From: Toxorhynchites rutilus septentrionalis
Lineage: Eukaryota; Arthropoda; Insecta; Diptera; Culicidae
Assembly: GCF_029784135.1 (NCBI RefSeq)
Contig: NC_073746.1
Coordinates: forward strand, 282,421,348-282,485,347
DNA: 64,000 nucleotides
Direction of reading: 5' to 3'
The notes beneath the pieces are model-generated. The model had not been told where the DNA came from, ran no database searches, and saw only the letters and a program-made list of their open reading frames with translations. Position numbers and translations under genes: made by a program. Below are positions 21,471-33,700 of this stretch, piece after piece (the stretch's first letter is position 1; each line of letters begins with the position of its first letter).

Positions 21471-22380
21471 GTGCAACAAGTATCTTTGGGAGCTGGGACC
21501 GACGCTGATATTGTGCAAACGATCTTGATGTGGGCTGAATGGAAAGCGCAGCAAGAAAAGTTCGAGGCTCAACGTGTAATACGTGTACTGACTCTTATTT
21601 AACCATTTGTCTATACATTTGCGATGTTATTACTGAAACTCTTTTTTATAATATAAAATTGTCTTCAGACACAATTTTCGTATAATATTTTTTCACCACC
21701 TTCAAAAAAGTTTTTTTTATTTACATAGAATACTAAATTGATACGGAGAAATTAATTGTTTTTGTTCATTTCGCCTGAAAATATATTATTATCTTTAACG
21801 CTTCACGGAACGAAGCTGAATGCCGTCAACGCGAATCTGTATGTGGTTGGTATCACGACTATGAAATATAACATGTGCTATAAACCAAACAAAGTTGAAA
21901 CAATCCCACCCTACATTTTTGTGCCAGTAAATGGTGTCGACAATGGTGCCTTTTTGCGATTGGATTATCGACCTATCTTTCATATTCAATAACCAATTAC
22001 GAACCAAAATTATGCCAATATTGAAAGATTCGATGTTAGACAGAGCCATAACGTTTACGGATTATGTGTCACGTCTGTACGATAACATGCATCAATTAAG
22101 ATTTGATTTTTCCTAGATGGGTGCTGTTAACCTGTGTTCTCGCCAATATCCATTGATATTATTCCATAGCAAACACTATCATTATAGCAGTAAATTTAAA
22201 CTAAACATTCATCAAAGTGATTGATTTTATAATTTTGGAATTAAAAATTCATTGAGACCTACCTTCGGTTTCTCTTCTCTCGAGAAAAACTTTGGAATAT
22301 GTTCACATGCAATGGAGGCATTCTGATTTCACTGTTTTTGGATTGGCTGATTAACTGCTCGAAAATAATTGGGTGTTCGG
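21471..22380. other. Intergenic, one unassigned ORF pair
   Basis: A 78-codon plus-strand frame (21756-21992) and a shifted continuation to 22116 give residues such as ETIPPYIFVPVNGVDNG. I recognise no family, and the frames may be a decayed element. Confidence 0.3.
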
Positions 22381-22392
22381 GTGTTCGGATCA

Positions 22393-22660
22393 GTGCACCC
22401 GTGGCCGAATGGTTAGCGTCTCACATTATCATGCCGGGTGTTCGGGTTCGATTCCCGTTCTGGCCGGGGGATTTTTCGTCAAAGAAATTTCCTTCGACTT
22501 GCACTGTGGTCATGCGTATTCAAGAGCTTGCCCCTCGGAATACATTCAAGGCGTGTTATTTGGCTTAAGAAATCTCGACCAAGTATTGACGCTAGTTAAT
22601 GCATACGTTGAGACGGCAAAAGTTCCACAAGGGAACGTTAACGCCATTCAAGAAGAAGAA
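22393..22660 (+). mobile_element. Second tRNA-derived SINE family, 12-bp TSD
   Basis: The head is tRNA-like: A-box GTGGCCGAATGGTTAGCG and B-box GGGTTCGATTCCC (about 22443-22455), followed by a body without coding capacity and a (GAA)n-type tail, CAAGAAGAAGAA. A perfect 12-bp target duplication GTGTTCGGATCA lies at 22381-22392 and 22661-22672. The promoter boxes look intact. It is unrelated to the SINEs at 20.5 and 40.6 kb. Confidence 0.78.
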
Positions 22661-22672
22661 GTGTTCGGATCA

Positions 22673-24673
22673 CGTTAAATCAAAAACATTATCTATAATT
22701 ACTGACAAAATTTATTCGCAATAAATCGTTCTTTCAATGCTTTTTTTATTTTTTTTTATTTAAGGATCGTCAATCGAAACAGGCTTGGGCTAAGGCCAAT
22801 CATTTCTGATTTCTTTTTTTCTCGAAATATCATGGAAATTTTAAAGTCGTGAAAATCACGAGTCAAGGCGTAAGATTTGTAGACATATCTTCTTGTAATG
22901 CAATAATAGCAGTGGTGTAGCATAGCATTTCAGTTCATGGCATTAAACACAGAGGCACTTTCGTGTGCGACATTCTACATATACTATAATCAACAATTGT
23001 TTCAATAAATAAATACTTCGCCTAAATCATTGTTTACTTTTACTCAATACAAAAATACCAATCGATCTCAATGAGATGATCGAATTTAGTTCTTGATTGC
23101 CTATCGCAAAATCGGAAATTTTCCGTTTATCGTCAAGTTTGATTTCTCTAGTTTTTATTGGTTCAACAAAATACAAGAAATATTAAGCGCATCTCCTATC
23201 ATCTCATCTGGGTTTCTTATATTTACAAAATTGAATTCAGAGACAACAACGTTGTTGTGTCCTAGCTAAACAAACTATTTGGACTACACGCTCAGCTGCG
23301 GTTTGCGATTTTGATCCCATCAAAATTGTTCCAGTGTTGGCAGCAAATGCAGTTTGTTTTCCCCCACGCTGCGTGGGATGATATTCGTAATACTTTTATC
23401 CGTTTCGCTTACACTCAATGCTTCAGTGTAATTCATGTATAAGAATAACATGAGTTCGATTTGTTTTTCGGCGGTGGCAATTCACTATACAATATTACAA
23501 CACTAACTTCAAGGGAAACGAAAAGGGAACAGAACAGGATGTGAGATTAAATCTATTTATGGCAGTTTGTTGCTTCCTTGTTGTTTTTCCAATTTCGACT
23601 TCAATGTGGTGGCAGTTTGTCGGCTTTCTTAATTCTAATACCGATTTCGTACTCAAATTGTACTCTCCAGCCGTTTCTCAAAGTATTTTGTGTACTGTTC
23701 TTCCGAATTTCCTCATGCAGTTATACTTTAATATTTGAAACGGTACGACATTGAAGAAATGCTGTTATGACACTAAATTGATATTAGATAAGCTGCGTAT
23801 TGTGGATATTTTTGTTCTTTAGTATAATACTATAGATGAGTATTTTTTTCGCAGTCGAAGTTAACTGCTTCCTGTTGAGATTCCGAAAATTTTGTACTCG
23901 TGAACGTGAGATTAGATGTGATTTTTGGTTGGCAGCCTAGATTTATATTTTACAGAAAAATGAAAAGAACTGAAAGTATTGCGTAGAGCACCTGATCGAC
24001 TAATTAACATGGAAGCACACAAATAATTATTAACCTAGAAAAATTATAGTAACTCTTATTGTGATAACAATATCAAAAGCGTCTGGACTGTCGCAAATTG
24101 CTCGATAAAACAGAACAATGAGACAGCCAGCTTTGAGACCAAGGACCATAAACACAGTGTTTGCCTTTGCAATAGCAGTAAAATACTCTTTAAATAAGCC
24201 CCAACCTTCTGTCAGTCTTTAGTTGCTATACGGCTGGCAACACTGCCTTCACTTTTCAGTTCGATCCATTTTGGTCCACGTTTCCTACGCTCTGAATGTT
24301 CGTAGCGTGGTTTCGCTTTTCTGAGTGAATATTATTTTTTTCAAAATCATCTATTTTGAAAAAAAGGTATGATCCTACACTTAAAGCACGATTATATATG
24401 ATTACAGAGAAATATTCAATAAATACTCTTTCTTGTTTAAAAAAAACTTATGTATCTGTTTGTTGGCACCAAATAGTATTTTGTGTTTGTCAGTGGCAGC
24501 TCTGATAGTAGGTAATGTACATCGTTTCGAAAAGCAAATGCATTTTTGCAGAAAACGTGTACAACCCTCATTCGTAATGTGTCAAGTCACTGTAGTAGTA
24601 AATGATGTAAATAACTGAGAATAGAACAATTAACTGGCACACGAGCATTGTGGGTATTATCGATCGGTGGATT
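22673..24673. other. Downstream flank of the ADAMTS gene
   Basis: AT-rich, no gene recognised. The 3' UTR of the minus-strand ADAMTS gene must extend leftward from 24673. I found no convincing close polyadenylation signal on the minus strand, so its length is unknown. Confidence 0.4.
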
Positions 24674-24772
24674 TTACGCCATCTCTAGGAACAATCCGTT
24701 GCTTCGGGAAACGGAGCAGGAGCCACAATATCCACCACAACGAGCTCGTACCTTCTTGTATGGTGGAGCCAG
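24674..24772 (-). CDS. AdamTS-A: ADAMTS last exon: GON C-terminus and stop
   Basis: 33 codons including TAA at 24674-24676. RCGGYCGSC is the conserved terminal GON cysteine knot, and the protein ends GLFLEMA. Acceptor TTTTCAG| after a 64-bp intron. Confidence 0.9.
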   Translation of the reverse strand: MAPPYKKVRARCGGYCGSCSVSRSNGLFLEMA

Positions 24773-27700
24773 CTGAAAATAAGACAACATTTGGTTTGAT
24801 CAATTTGGCAATTCAAGAAAACAACACACTGCTTACCGGTATTAGGAAATGTATCACCGCGTTCTGTCCCTTCGTTTCCCATTCTGTGTGTGGCCGTATT
24901 CTGAACGGTGTGTTCTCAAGGTTGATGGAAAAATCTCCCTGTGGACACTTACCGGTGTTGCTGTAGCAGTCACCCGCTGAGCCGTACCCTTGCGGTGTTC
25001 CGGAACGATCGGTGAATCGATGGTCATCCTCTATGACCTTAAGCGTATGTATGTTCAGTCGAATCTTCCGATAGTGTGTCGCCCCATAGATGATGCTGTT
25101 ATCAACCCAGTCCTCCGACGATTGGGAGCAAAATCCAGCATTAGCTGCTCGTTTGTTGATATAGATAGCGTAGTTTTCCACGATACCTATGGACGAGGAA
25201 TGTGAGATGTTGTTGATTCGTTTACAATCAATATTAGGATGAAGCTAAACAAATTTTATTTTTTTCCAAATTTTGTTAGAAGAAGCCCGACGGAGCAGGA
25301 CTCAAATCCAGACCATTCCCACAGAAGGATCAGTTGTAAATAAACCGATTATGTCCCGTGAGGTAAACTCGTTCAAGGAGACACATACGATCCAGCAGCG
25401 AGCTGGCAGTGGAAGAAAAGCGAAAACGACCGACTCCGTGAAGGCAAGGAAGGTAAGATATTACTTCAAACGTAATTAAAATCCTTCGCTTCGAGACGTG
25501 ACCAAGCAGGCCAATTCATCCGTCTGGTTCGTCCAGCAGACAATGAAGCGGGTCGGGCTTCATGTCTTCAAGGTAAGCAAGGCGCCTAACCGAACCGATA
25601 GACAGAATAAGGTGGCCCAAGCGCCAGGAAGCTGTACCGCGAGTGGTTGGTGCAGCAGGAACGCATCGCAATGGACGACGAGACGTACATTCAAACGGAC
25701 GCCAAGCAGATCCCCTGCCTGGAGTTTTTCATTGGCAAGTCCCATCTGGATTTTCCTGGGAGAAGGTTGACAAATTTGGCAAGAAGCACAAGAAGTAAGT
25801 ACAAGTATGTAAGTAAGTACAAGAAGTGGTGCGGTAGCTGTTCTGTGGGTGCGACAAATTCAGCAAGCCGTACATAACGACCGGCACCATTAACGGTCAA
25901 ATGTATAAAGAAGAATGCCTCCAGAAGCGTCTGCTGCCCTTTCTCCGGTCGCACGAAGGTGACACTCTATTTTGGCTGGATCTGGCATTGTGGCATTATG
26001 CAAAACCGGCGATGGAGTGGTACGAAGCCAACGATGTTGTTTTGTATCGAAGGAGGCAAATCCGTCAATCTCGCCAGAACTTCGCCCAATAGAAAAATTT
26101 TGGACGATTATTTAACAGTTCAGCTGAAAAGTTTATAAGGTAACACAGTAAAACTATTTTTTTTTTGCAAAATTCAATTCTATTGTTCAACATAATTGTC
26201 TTCGAGGGCGATACAGCGATTATAGCGATCTTGCAACTTGATATAATTTTTATAGTACTCTTTCGGTTTTTTCCTTAAAATAGCCCTCATTTTCGGTAAT
26301 CACTTTATCATTGGTCTTAAATTTCATGCCAGTGAGCATTCTCTTCAGGTCTGCGATCTGGAAAATATGGTGGATGCGGAAGCAATTCGAAGTCCAATTC
26401 ATGCAGTTTTGCCATCGTTTTCATTGATTTGTGATTTTTCCATTTTTTCACTATAACAAAAGTCGTTTCACTCTCAATGCTGTAACTAACGAACCAACCG
26501 ACCGATTGCTGTCAAATTTTGACACGTATCCAGGGTTACCAAATCTACAGAATAATCTGTATTTATACAGATTTTTCAGACTTTCTGAAATCAAGAATCT
26601 GTAGATACAGATTGTTTTGGTTTTCATACACATTTACAGATTTTTCAAAATAACGATCTAATATTAGTTATGGCTTGATCTCAATAATATTTTTCCCAAC
26701 TTACCAATTTTATTCATATAGCATACGAAACAGTCTGAATGAGAGTCATTTTGGCATTCGTATGTGTATTGTAGTACCGCTTTCTCATTTTCAATCTATG
26801 GTGAAAAGATGCAAAATTCTGCGTCAGCCGCCAGCTTTAGAATAAATAAATAACACTGTTTATCTTCTTCCTACTGAAGCACAGTGAATACGAATTTTTA
26901 AGGTGGATACTATCAACATCGTCAAATTCATAATAACTATTCCAATCAATGATACTAAAGTTGAGATTATGTTTCAAGGTTGAACTTATAAATCCCTTTG
27001 CGGTTGTATTAAATTTCGACGTGTGTGGTACTGGACGCAATTTGTTTACATGATAAAGCAGTGATGTTTAACTTTGTGAGATTCTGAAGGATGAACAAGG
27101 TTCCTTTATTTTTTGTGAACTTCAGATTAGTTTTTACTAATATAGAAAAAAATAGAAAATATAGAAATAACGAAAAATGTTAAATAAATAATTAACGATC
27201 GCGATTGAAGTGATTAAATGTTTTGTTGTCAGCACCGTTTTTGCAACGATTTTTGCTCCGTGATTTGCACCGTATTTCTATACCTGTTTTACACTGTGCT
27301 TGAATCTGGTTTGTTTTCTCTGTTGAGTTATTTTTGGTTGGTATGGAGGCGCGCTGTTGTTTTTATGCTTTGCTTAGAACCAAGGCGCCTAGAAGAATTT
27401 CCTAAGGTGGGCCAACTTACTAAAACCACTCTTCAGCCATCTTGGAAGTCTACTGTGTTTTGTTTGTAAACAAAACACAATACGCTTGTGCAAAAGCTCG
27501 CTCGTGATCAGTCTGTCTCTTTCACGCTTCAAGCAAATAATTCCCCTTCTGCTTTCTTCCGTACTGTTTTCATATACCGCTCCCATAATCAACTTAGTGA
27601 CGAAACGGCCTCACCTTACGATATACTTCTAGGCGCCTTGCTTAGAACGAGCGAAGACAAAACAGGCGCTAGAATTTGATGTGTGTGTGTGTGTATAAAA

Positions 27701-30700
27701 TAAGGCGTGCATCACAAAAGCGATGTTTAGTATCTGAATTCTGCGCTGTGTTCATTCGGCGCCCTCGTGTTTATGAATTTGGTACCATACCAAGAGAGAA
27801 TACGTGTTTGTTATGAACGCGCGCTAATGAAAATTACACTCAAGTGCAACGCAGCGTATGTTCTCTGGAGACTGGCGGCGAGCAAAAAAACGCGCCAGAC
27901 TGTTGTCGTACAAGAAGGAAAAACTCCGAATCTCGACGACAGGCAGTCGTTGCGGTCAGTTGCGGTTGCGGTTGCGGATAGTTGCGGTCGTTGTGACCGC
28001 AATGCTAACACAAGCACTCTACAACGCGGCGGCGGTGTTTTGGTCGCTGTTAAATTCGATCTTCGTTGTAGTGCAGTTACGTTAACAAGCTGTACTCTTC
28101 TCGAACAAATGACCGTTTCTATCCGTTTTCCAGGGACAACTATTTACGTCTGCGGTATTTACATACGTCCGACCTCTCATCCTGACGTTTATAAATCGCG
28201 CGCAGCTGCTGTTCAAGAGATTTGTGACCTATCCTCAGTATACGATGTCATTGTTGCACTTGGCTACAATCTCCCACATCTGTCATGGTGTTTCGACGAA
28301 GACTGCAACAGTAACCTGCCAGGTAACGCTTTCACCGAATCAGAAATTGCGTTTGCAGAATCCATGCCCACATCTGGACTTCACCAAATGACGTAGCTGC
28401 CGTTTTGAAAAAACTTGACGCTTTCAAAGGTGCCGGTACAAGTTTTCTACCTCCAGCATTTCTCAAGGAAGGTGCTGATACGTTAAAAACTCCGATCAGC
28501 ATAACCTTCAACCTGCGCATGTGGAAGATGGTATCGATCACTCCAATCCATAAGTCTGGTAGTGTTCACACCATTAGCAACTACCGAGGAATTTCGATGC
28601 TATGCTGCATCGCCAAGGTTTTTGAAGAACTCGTCCACGGGAATCTATTCAATGCTGTTCGTCCACTCATAACTGATGCTCAACACGGTTTCGCGAAGAA
28701 AACCGTTTCTAATCTGATGAGCTATATGAGTGTTTTGTCAGAAACCGTAGAAAGTCGCAGTCAGGTAGATACTATCTACTTTGATTTCTCTAAAGCTTTT
28801 GATAAAGTTCCTCACGAACTGGCTATCGAGAAACTTAAATATATTGGACTTCCAGATTGGATAACTGAGTTGCTCAGATCGTACCTAACCGACAGAAAAG
28901 CTTTCGTGAAAGTTGGAAGTGCTCGTTCCCGTTCATACCGTATTACATCCGGCGTCCCACAAGGCAGCGTTCTTGGGCCGTTGATATTTATTCTCTTCGT
29001 CAATGATCTCGCCAGCCTGCTGAAATCTGGTGAGCTTTTGTACGCTGATGACATAAAAATATTTAGAGAAATCACTTCCATTCTGGACTGCTGTGCTTTA
29101 CAAGCCGACGCGAGTGAATTGATTGCATGGTGTGCTGATAACGGCATGTAGCTAAACATCAGCAAGTGCAAGACAATAGCCTTTACGAGGCGTCAATCGT
29201 TTGTATCTCATGACTACGTTATTTGCTCTGCTATTATCGATCGCGTTAACTCCATCAGAGATCTCGGCGTTATTGAAGTTTACCGAACACAAGAACACCG
29301 TCATCGGAAAAGGATACGCTGTCTTAGGGTTTATCCGACGGAACTCGCAGTCCTTCCGAGACCCGTACACGCTGAAGGCTTTGTACACCTCAATGGTACT
29401 AAGTGTCTCTGAATACGCAGCATGCGTGTGGGCTCCCTACCATACAACGCATATCGCTAGGATTGAAAAAGTGCAACGCTGTTTTATCCGCTACGTCTTA
29501 AGGCAACTGCCATGGAATGACCTCACTCATCTTCCTGATTACGAGACTCGCTGTATGCTCATCGACTTGGAAACTTTGTCGGCAAGGAGGACGAAAATTC
29601 AACGTTTGTTTGTCTTCGATATGTTGTTCGGAAACATCGACTGTGCGCTGTTAATCAATGAGATACGTTTCTATGCTCCCACCAGACAGCTGCGCGAAAG
29701 ACAACTATTGGCGATACGACCACATAGAACCTCGTTTGGCCTATTGGCGATACGACCACATAGAACCTCGTACGGGCAGAACTGTGGCCAGCTGCTTCCG
29801 TGCATTCAACGAAGTTGGATATCACTTCGATTTTAATATGTCTAAATGTGTCTTTAAACGTGGAATTAGGAATATTAGGTAGTTTATATGATTTGTCAGT
29901 CTGTGAGATCTGTCTAAGACGAAGTAAAGTAAAGAAACACGCTGACCAAACGACGATCCCGGATGTTGTATACGGAGCTACTCAGTTCGATTGCATCGTT
30001 ATGGACGACGAAACGCACGTAATATCGGACTTCAAGCAGATTCAGGGTCAGGATTTTTACATGGCGACGGAAAAAGGGGAAGGTGACAGACATCTTGAAG
30101 ACCATAAAACTGTTCATGTTCCCGAAAAAATGTATACCTAGTTTGAAATATACGTTGTCTGCTCCCTTTCGTCAACAAACACAACAAACCCGTTCTGTTT
30201 TGGCCGGATTAGGCAACCTTCCATTATGGGAAGAAGGCGATAAGGTGGCGGTGTCCAAAAGATCATAACTCACCCTCATCAAGCGTAACTAGAAGAAGAC
30301 GCAAAATAGGCTCATTATAATGCAAATTTACTCACCCGATTTCAACGTTAGATATTCAGTTGGGTTGTTGGACGTCATATTGTGACAGTAGATGCTCACG
30401 GGTCTTCCCTTGATATTCAGCGTATACTCTCCGTCCTGGCGGATTCTTCTGCTCCTCTGTATATCCTGGCAGGTGTAGCTAATGGACTTGCTGTACCGGG
30501 GTCTACAGTCTGGAGCTGGTGTGCATTTCTTCTTCTGCATAGGTCGCGGCTCCGGGCACCGATTGGATTCCGTCTTCGTCAGCTCGTCATAACATTTCAC
30601 GTTGCGGCGTTGGAAGCCATCACATTTGCACTGGAAGGTGAAAGACTACATTAGTCGCTGACAAAAGAAGCACTTTTCAAGAATGTTGGATAACTTTTCC

Positions 30701-33700
30701 GCGGTAGAGCATTTCGACGCAATGGGACGCAATTAAAGTGACATAAAAGTTGAACATACTCTGTTCCATCTGGCGGTGCTCCAGCGGCAAAAACTGTGCG
30801 TTTCGCACGGTTTCACGTTGGACGGCTTGTGTTTGACATCGCAAACACTGGCAATGGTTCGACCATTACTACAGGTCACATTGCGAGTCGCCAATCCGGT
30901 TCCACAACCAACCGAACACTGTGGAGTGGTTGAGCCGGATCGTGGGGATAGATACAATCACACACGTAGAAGACAGCAATAGCAGCACCAGCGCAGTACA
31001 GTAGCATCAGCAGGACGGTCAGGATGAAGACATTTACGCACACGCGGTATAGAGTATGTGACAAGATAGATGATTTGGTTCGTGTGGTTAGCGGGTGATT
31101 ACGGATAGCATAAAAACATACGAGAGACAAACAGAAATACATTAAAAACAGGGCTCATTGTTTTACCGATGGGGAAACAAAACATGTAAAAAGGACATTG
31201 ACGAGTAGCCCACCTTCGACCACGGAGATACCTCCCATCGGAATTGGCAGGGTTTGCACTTGCGCACCAGCTTTTTAGCCGGTGGAGTTTTCACGTGGGC
31301 ACAGTGCTTGGCATCAACCTTCCGACCGGTCTTCACCGGATGCGGGTTCTCGGTAGATTTCGGAAACAGACGCATACAGACACGCTCGCCGGTACGGTAA
31401 CCATCACCACCACCGCACGTCACATTACACTGAAAAGCGGTTACAGAGAAAGAGATACGAGAACAAGGAGAGTGGTAAGAGAAAGTGGTAAGCGTTATCA
31501 ATGCACTGATTGTATGTGATATGGAACTGTGAGTGGAACGCGAGAGGGATAATTACAGGCTTCCAGTTAGTAATCCTCCACTTGAAATGGCAACACGACT
31601 CCACCTCGGGCGGTTTCTGGTTCAAAGGGCATTCGTTACTTTCCTTGCCACGATGATCTTGGCATAGCACCTGACGGTAGCGTTTGCAATCATCATTGCA
31701 CTAAAACGAGAGAAAAACAAAAAAGTTGGGGAATTTCTTAACATTCCATAGAATTGACAGGATTAATATTCGTGTATGGTAACATTTGGACACGAGTGTC
31801 GCAATTTTGAAGACTGTTTGTGATTTTTGTCAAATTATAAGTTTAATACGGGTCTAGTTTTTAACTAATTTGAAATTTGGAACAATACAAGTCAATTGAA
31901 TCAACTTTGAAGCCAATTGTTTATTCGGGTCAAGAGATTTAATGTGTGTGTATGTGCGTTTTTTTCTAGTGAATATGTTAGATGTGTAGAATATCTCCGC
32001 AAATGACAGTAAATTTGCAAGCAATTGTAGTTTTGTTCAAAAGACATATTTAGCGCTTTTAGCTGTATTAGCAAGGAATATCGACAGATACACACAAAAG
32101 TGATCAATGGAAAGACAGTTTGTGGTACCTACCTCACCCCACTGACCAAAGTTCCACTGGGGACAACGGAAGTTGCCACAGTTGGTTTGCGCCGAGGGTT
32201 TCTTATCGTGTTGGCAGTACAGGTCATCCACAACGACAGACTCGTTGTACTTGAAGCAGCATTGAACCTTCCGCTGTTTAACGCCTCCATTGCACTTGGC
32301 GTTGCAGATGCTCCAGACACTGGTGCACCATTTGTATGGCTGGGTGGTGGTATTTTGATAGCTCACGTCCATGTGTGTGGCAGAATAATAGTTGCTGTCG
32401 AGTCGAGAAATTGGCTTGGTTTCCTCCCCCGAGTACGCGTAGGCAGGAGGGTCTTGCTAAACGTGGTACGTAGAAGTAGATGGAAAATTAGACAATTCTG
32501 TCGGGGAAAAGTACAACGCTTTTCTAAAGTCATCGAAATAAACCGAATGGTACCGAAATCGAACACAAATAAAAGTAGCACATGAAGCGTAAAGATTTTG
32601 AGGGGTTATGTCTAATTTGTTTGAACGAACAAGTAAAATAAAGTACCTTCTTCTCACAAGGTGGCATGGTACAGTTGACGATTACTGCCACCGGACGGGT
32701 GCCACATAAAGCTGCGTTAACGCTAACATTGTTTAGTACACAGTGGATAGCATACCGTTGCTGGCCCTCTCCACAGGTCACCGAACACTGGACGGTGGAA
32801 ACGACATATGAAAGCGGGAGAGTTTTTGAAATTAGGGGAAGACATGAGTGGAAGAGAATGATGACACATGATGAAATAATCGTTCAATAGCTATTGCTCA
32901 TAGGAAGGGAAGAAAGTGCAACTAAGGAAAATGGTTGGACATAAGTTATGTGACCTAATGATTTGGAACTTTCAGTTGTTGTTGATAAATTCAACTTTCT
33001 AGCCAAGTATATTATTAGTTATCAATAAATTACAGTGTTTTCAAGAAGAAAAGTTACGGCACTACAAATAATATATACAAGCGAAGTGACTACTATGTCA
33101 ACAATGGGGTCGTGACTTATACATCACTCTCTATAATTTTCAATATGTTTTCATAGAATGGTAATTGCTGATGAGTCAAACCATATACCGTTGATTGAAA
33201 TTAGAGCTGCAGTGGGCGATGTAGGACTTCTCATTTCACCGTTAACGGCAAGTTTTGCAACATGGAATCGAGATTTGTCATGCACGAAATAACTTTATCA
33301 TGTCTCAAGTTGCGTTTAGAGATGTACCATCCGCTCATGAGCTGTTAAAATGACTCTCTTCATCATAATGAGCGGATTCGGATCAGATCGCAATTGAAAA
33401 AACAGGAAGTGGGTTATATCTATGGTATAACCGCAAGGGTGACGTAGGACTATCGTTGATTTAGAGATCATTTGTATGAAGTTGAATCTGAATTCATTCT
33501 GAATGAATGAATATTTGGAGAACTTCGAAAACGAGAGCGTTACGTTGGAGGCACAAGGTTTTATGCATCCAATATTGGATACGGAAATATCCTACTGATG
33601 GGGAAGAATAATCTTCAGAAGCTATCCTGTTGATTGCGATTGATTGAAAAATCACAAAACCTAATGTATTTGGTCACAGTGTTACATGGATAGAAAACAT

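Larger units (their letters stand above)
25187..30335 (-). other. AdamTS-A: ADAMTS intron within the GON domain (5.1 kb)
   Basis: The split falls after the Gly of TLKSG. It carries ITmD37E, mariner, hAT-MITE and non-LTR relics described separately, most of them antisense to the gene. Confidence 0.8.

Noticed and set aside
21756..22116. Plus-strand ORF pair with PPYIFVPVNGVDNG
   Set aside because: No recognised family and a frame break in the middle; insufficient to call a gene.
22403..22475. Possible functional tRNA gene (A and B boxes)
   Set aside because: Target duplications, body and (GAA)n tail show it is the head of a SINE; the arms do not form a clean cloverleaf.
27948..28000. TTGCGG repeat as a regulatory element
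   Set aside because: Short simple repeat with no further support.
32100..32585. 161-codon plus-strand ORF
   Set aside because: Antisense to an ADAMTS TSP1 exon and its flanking intron.
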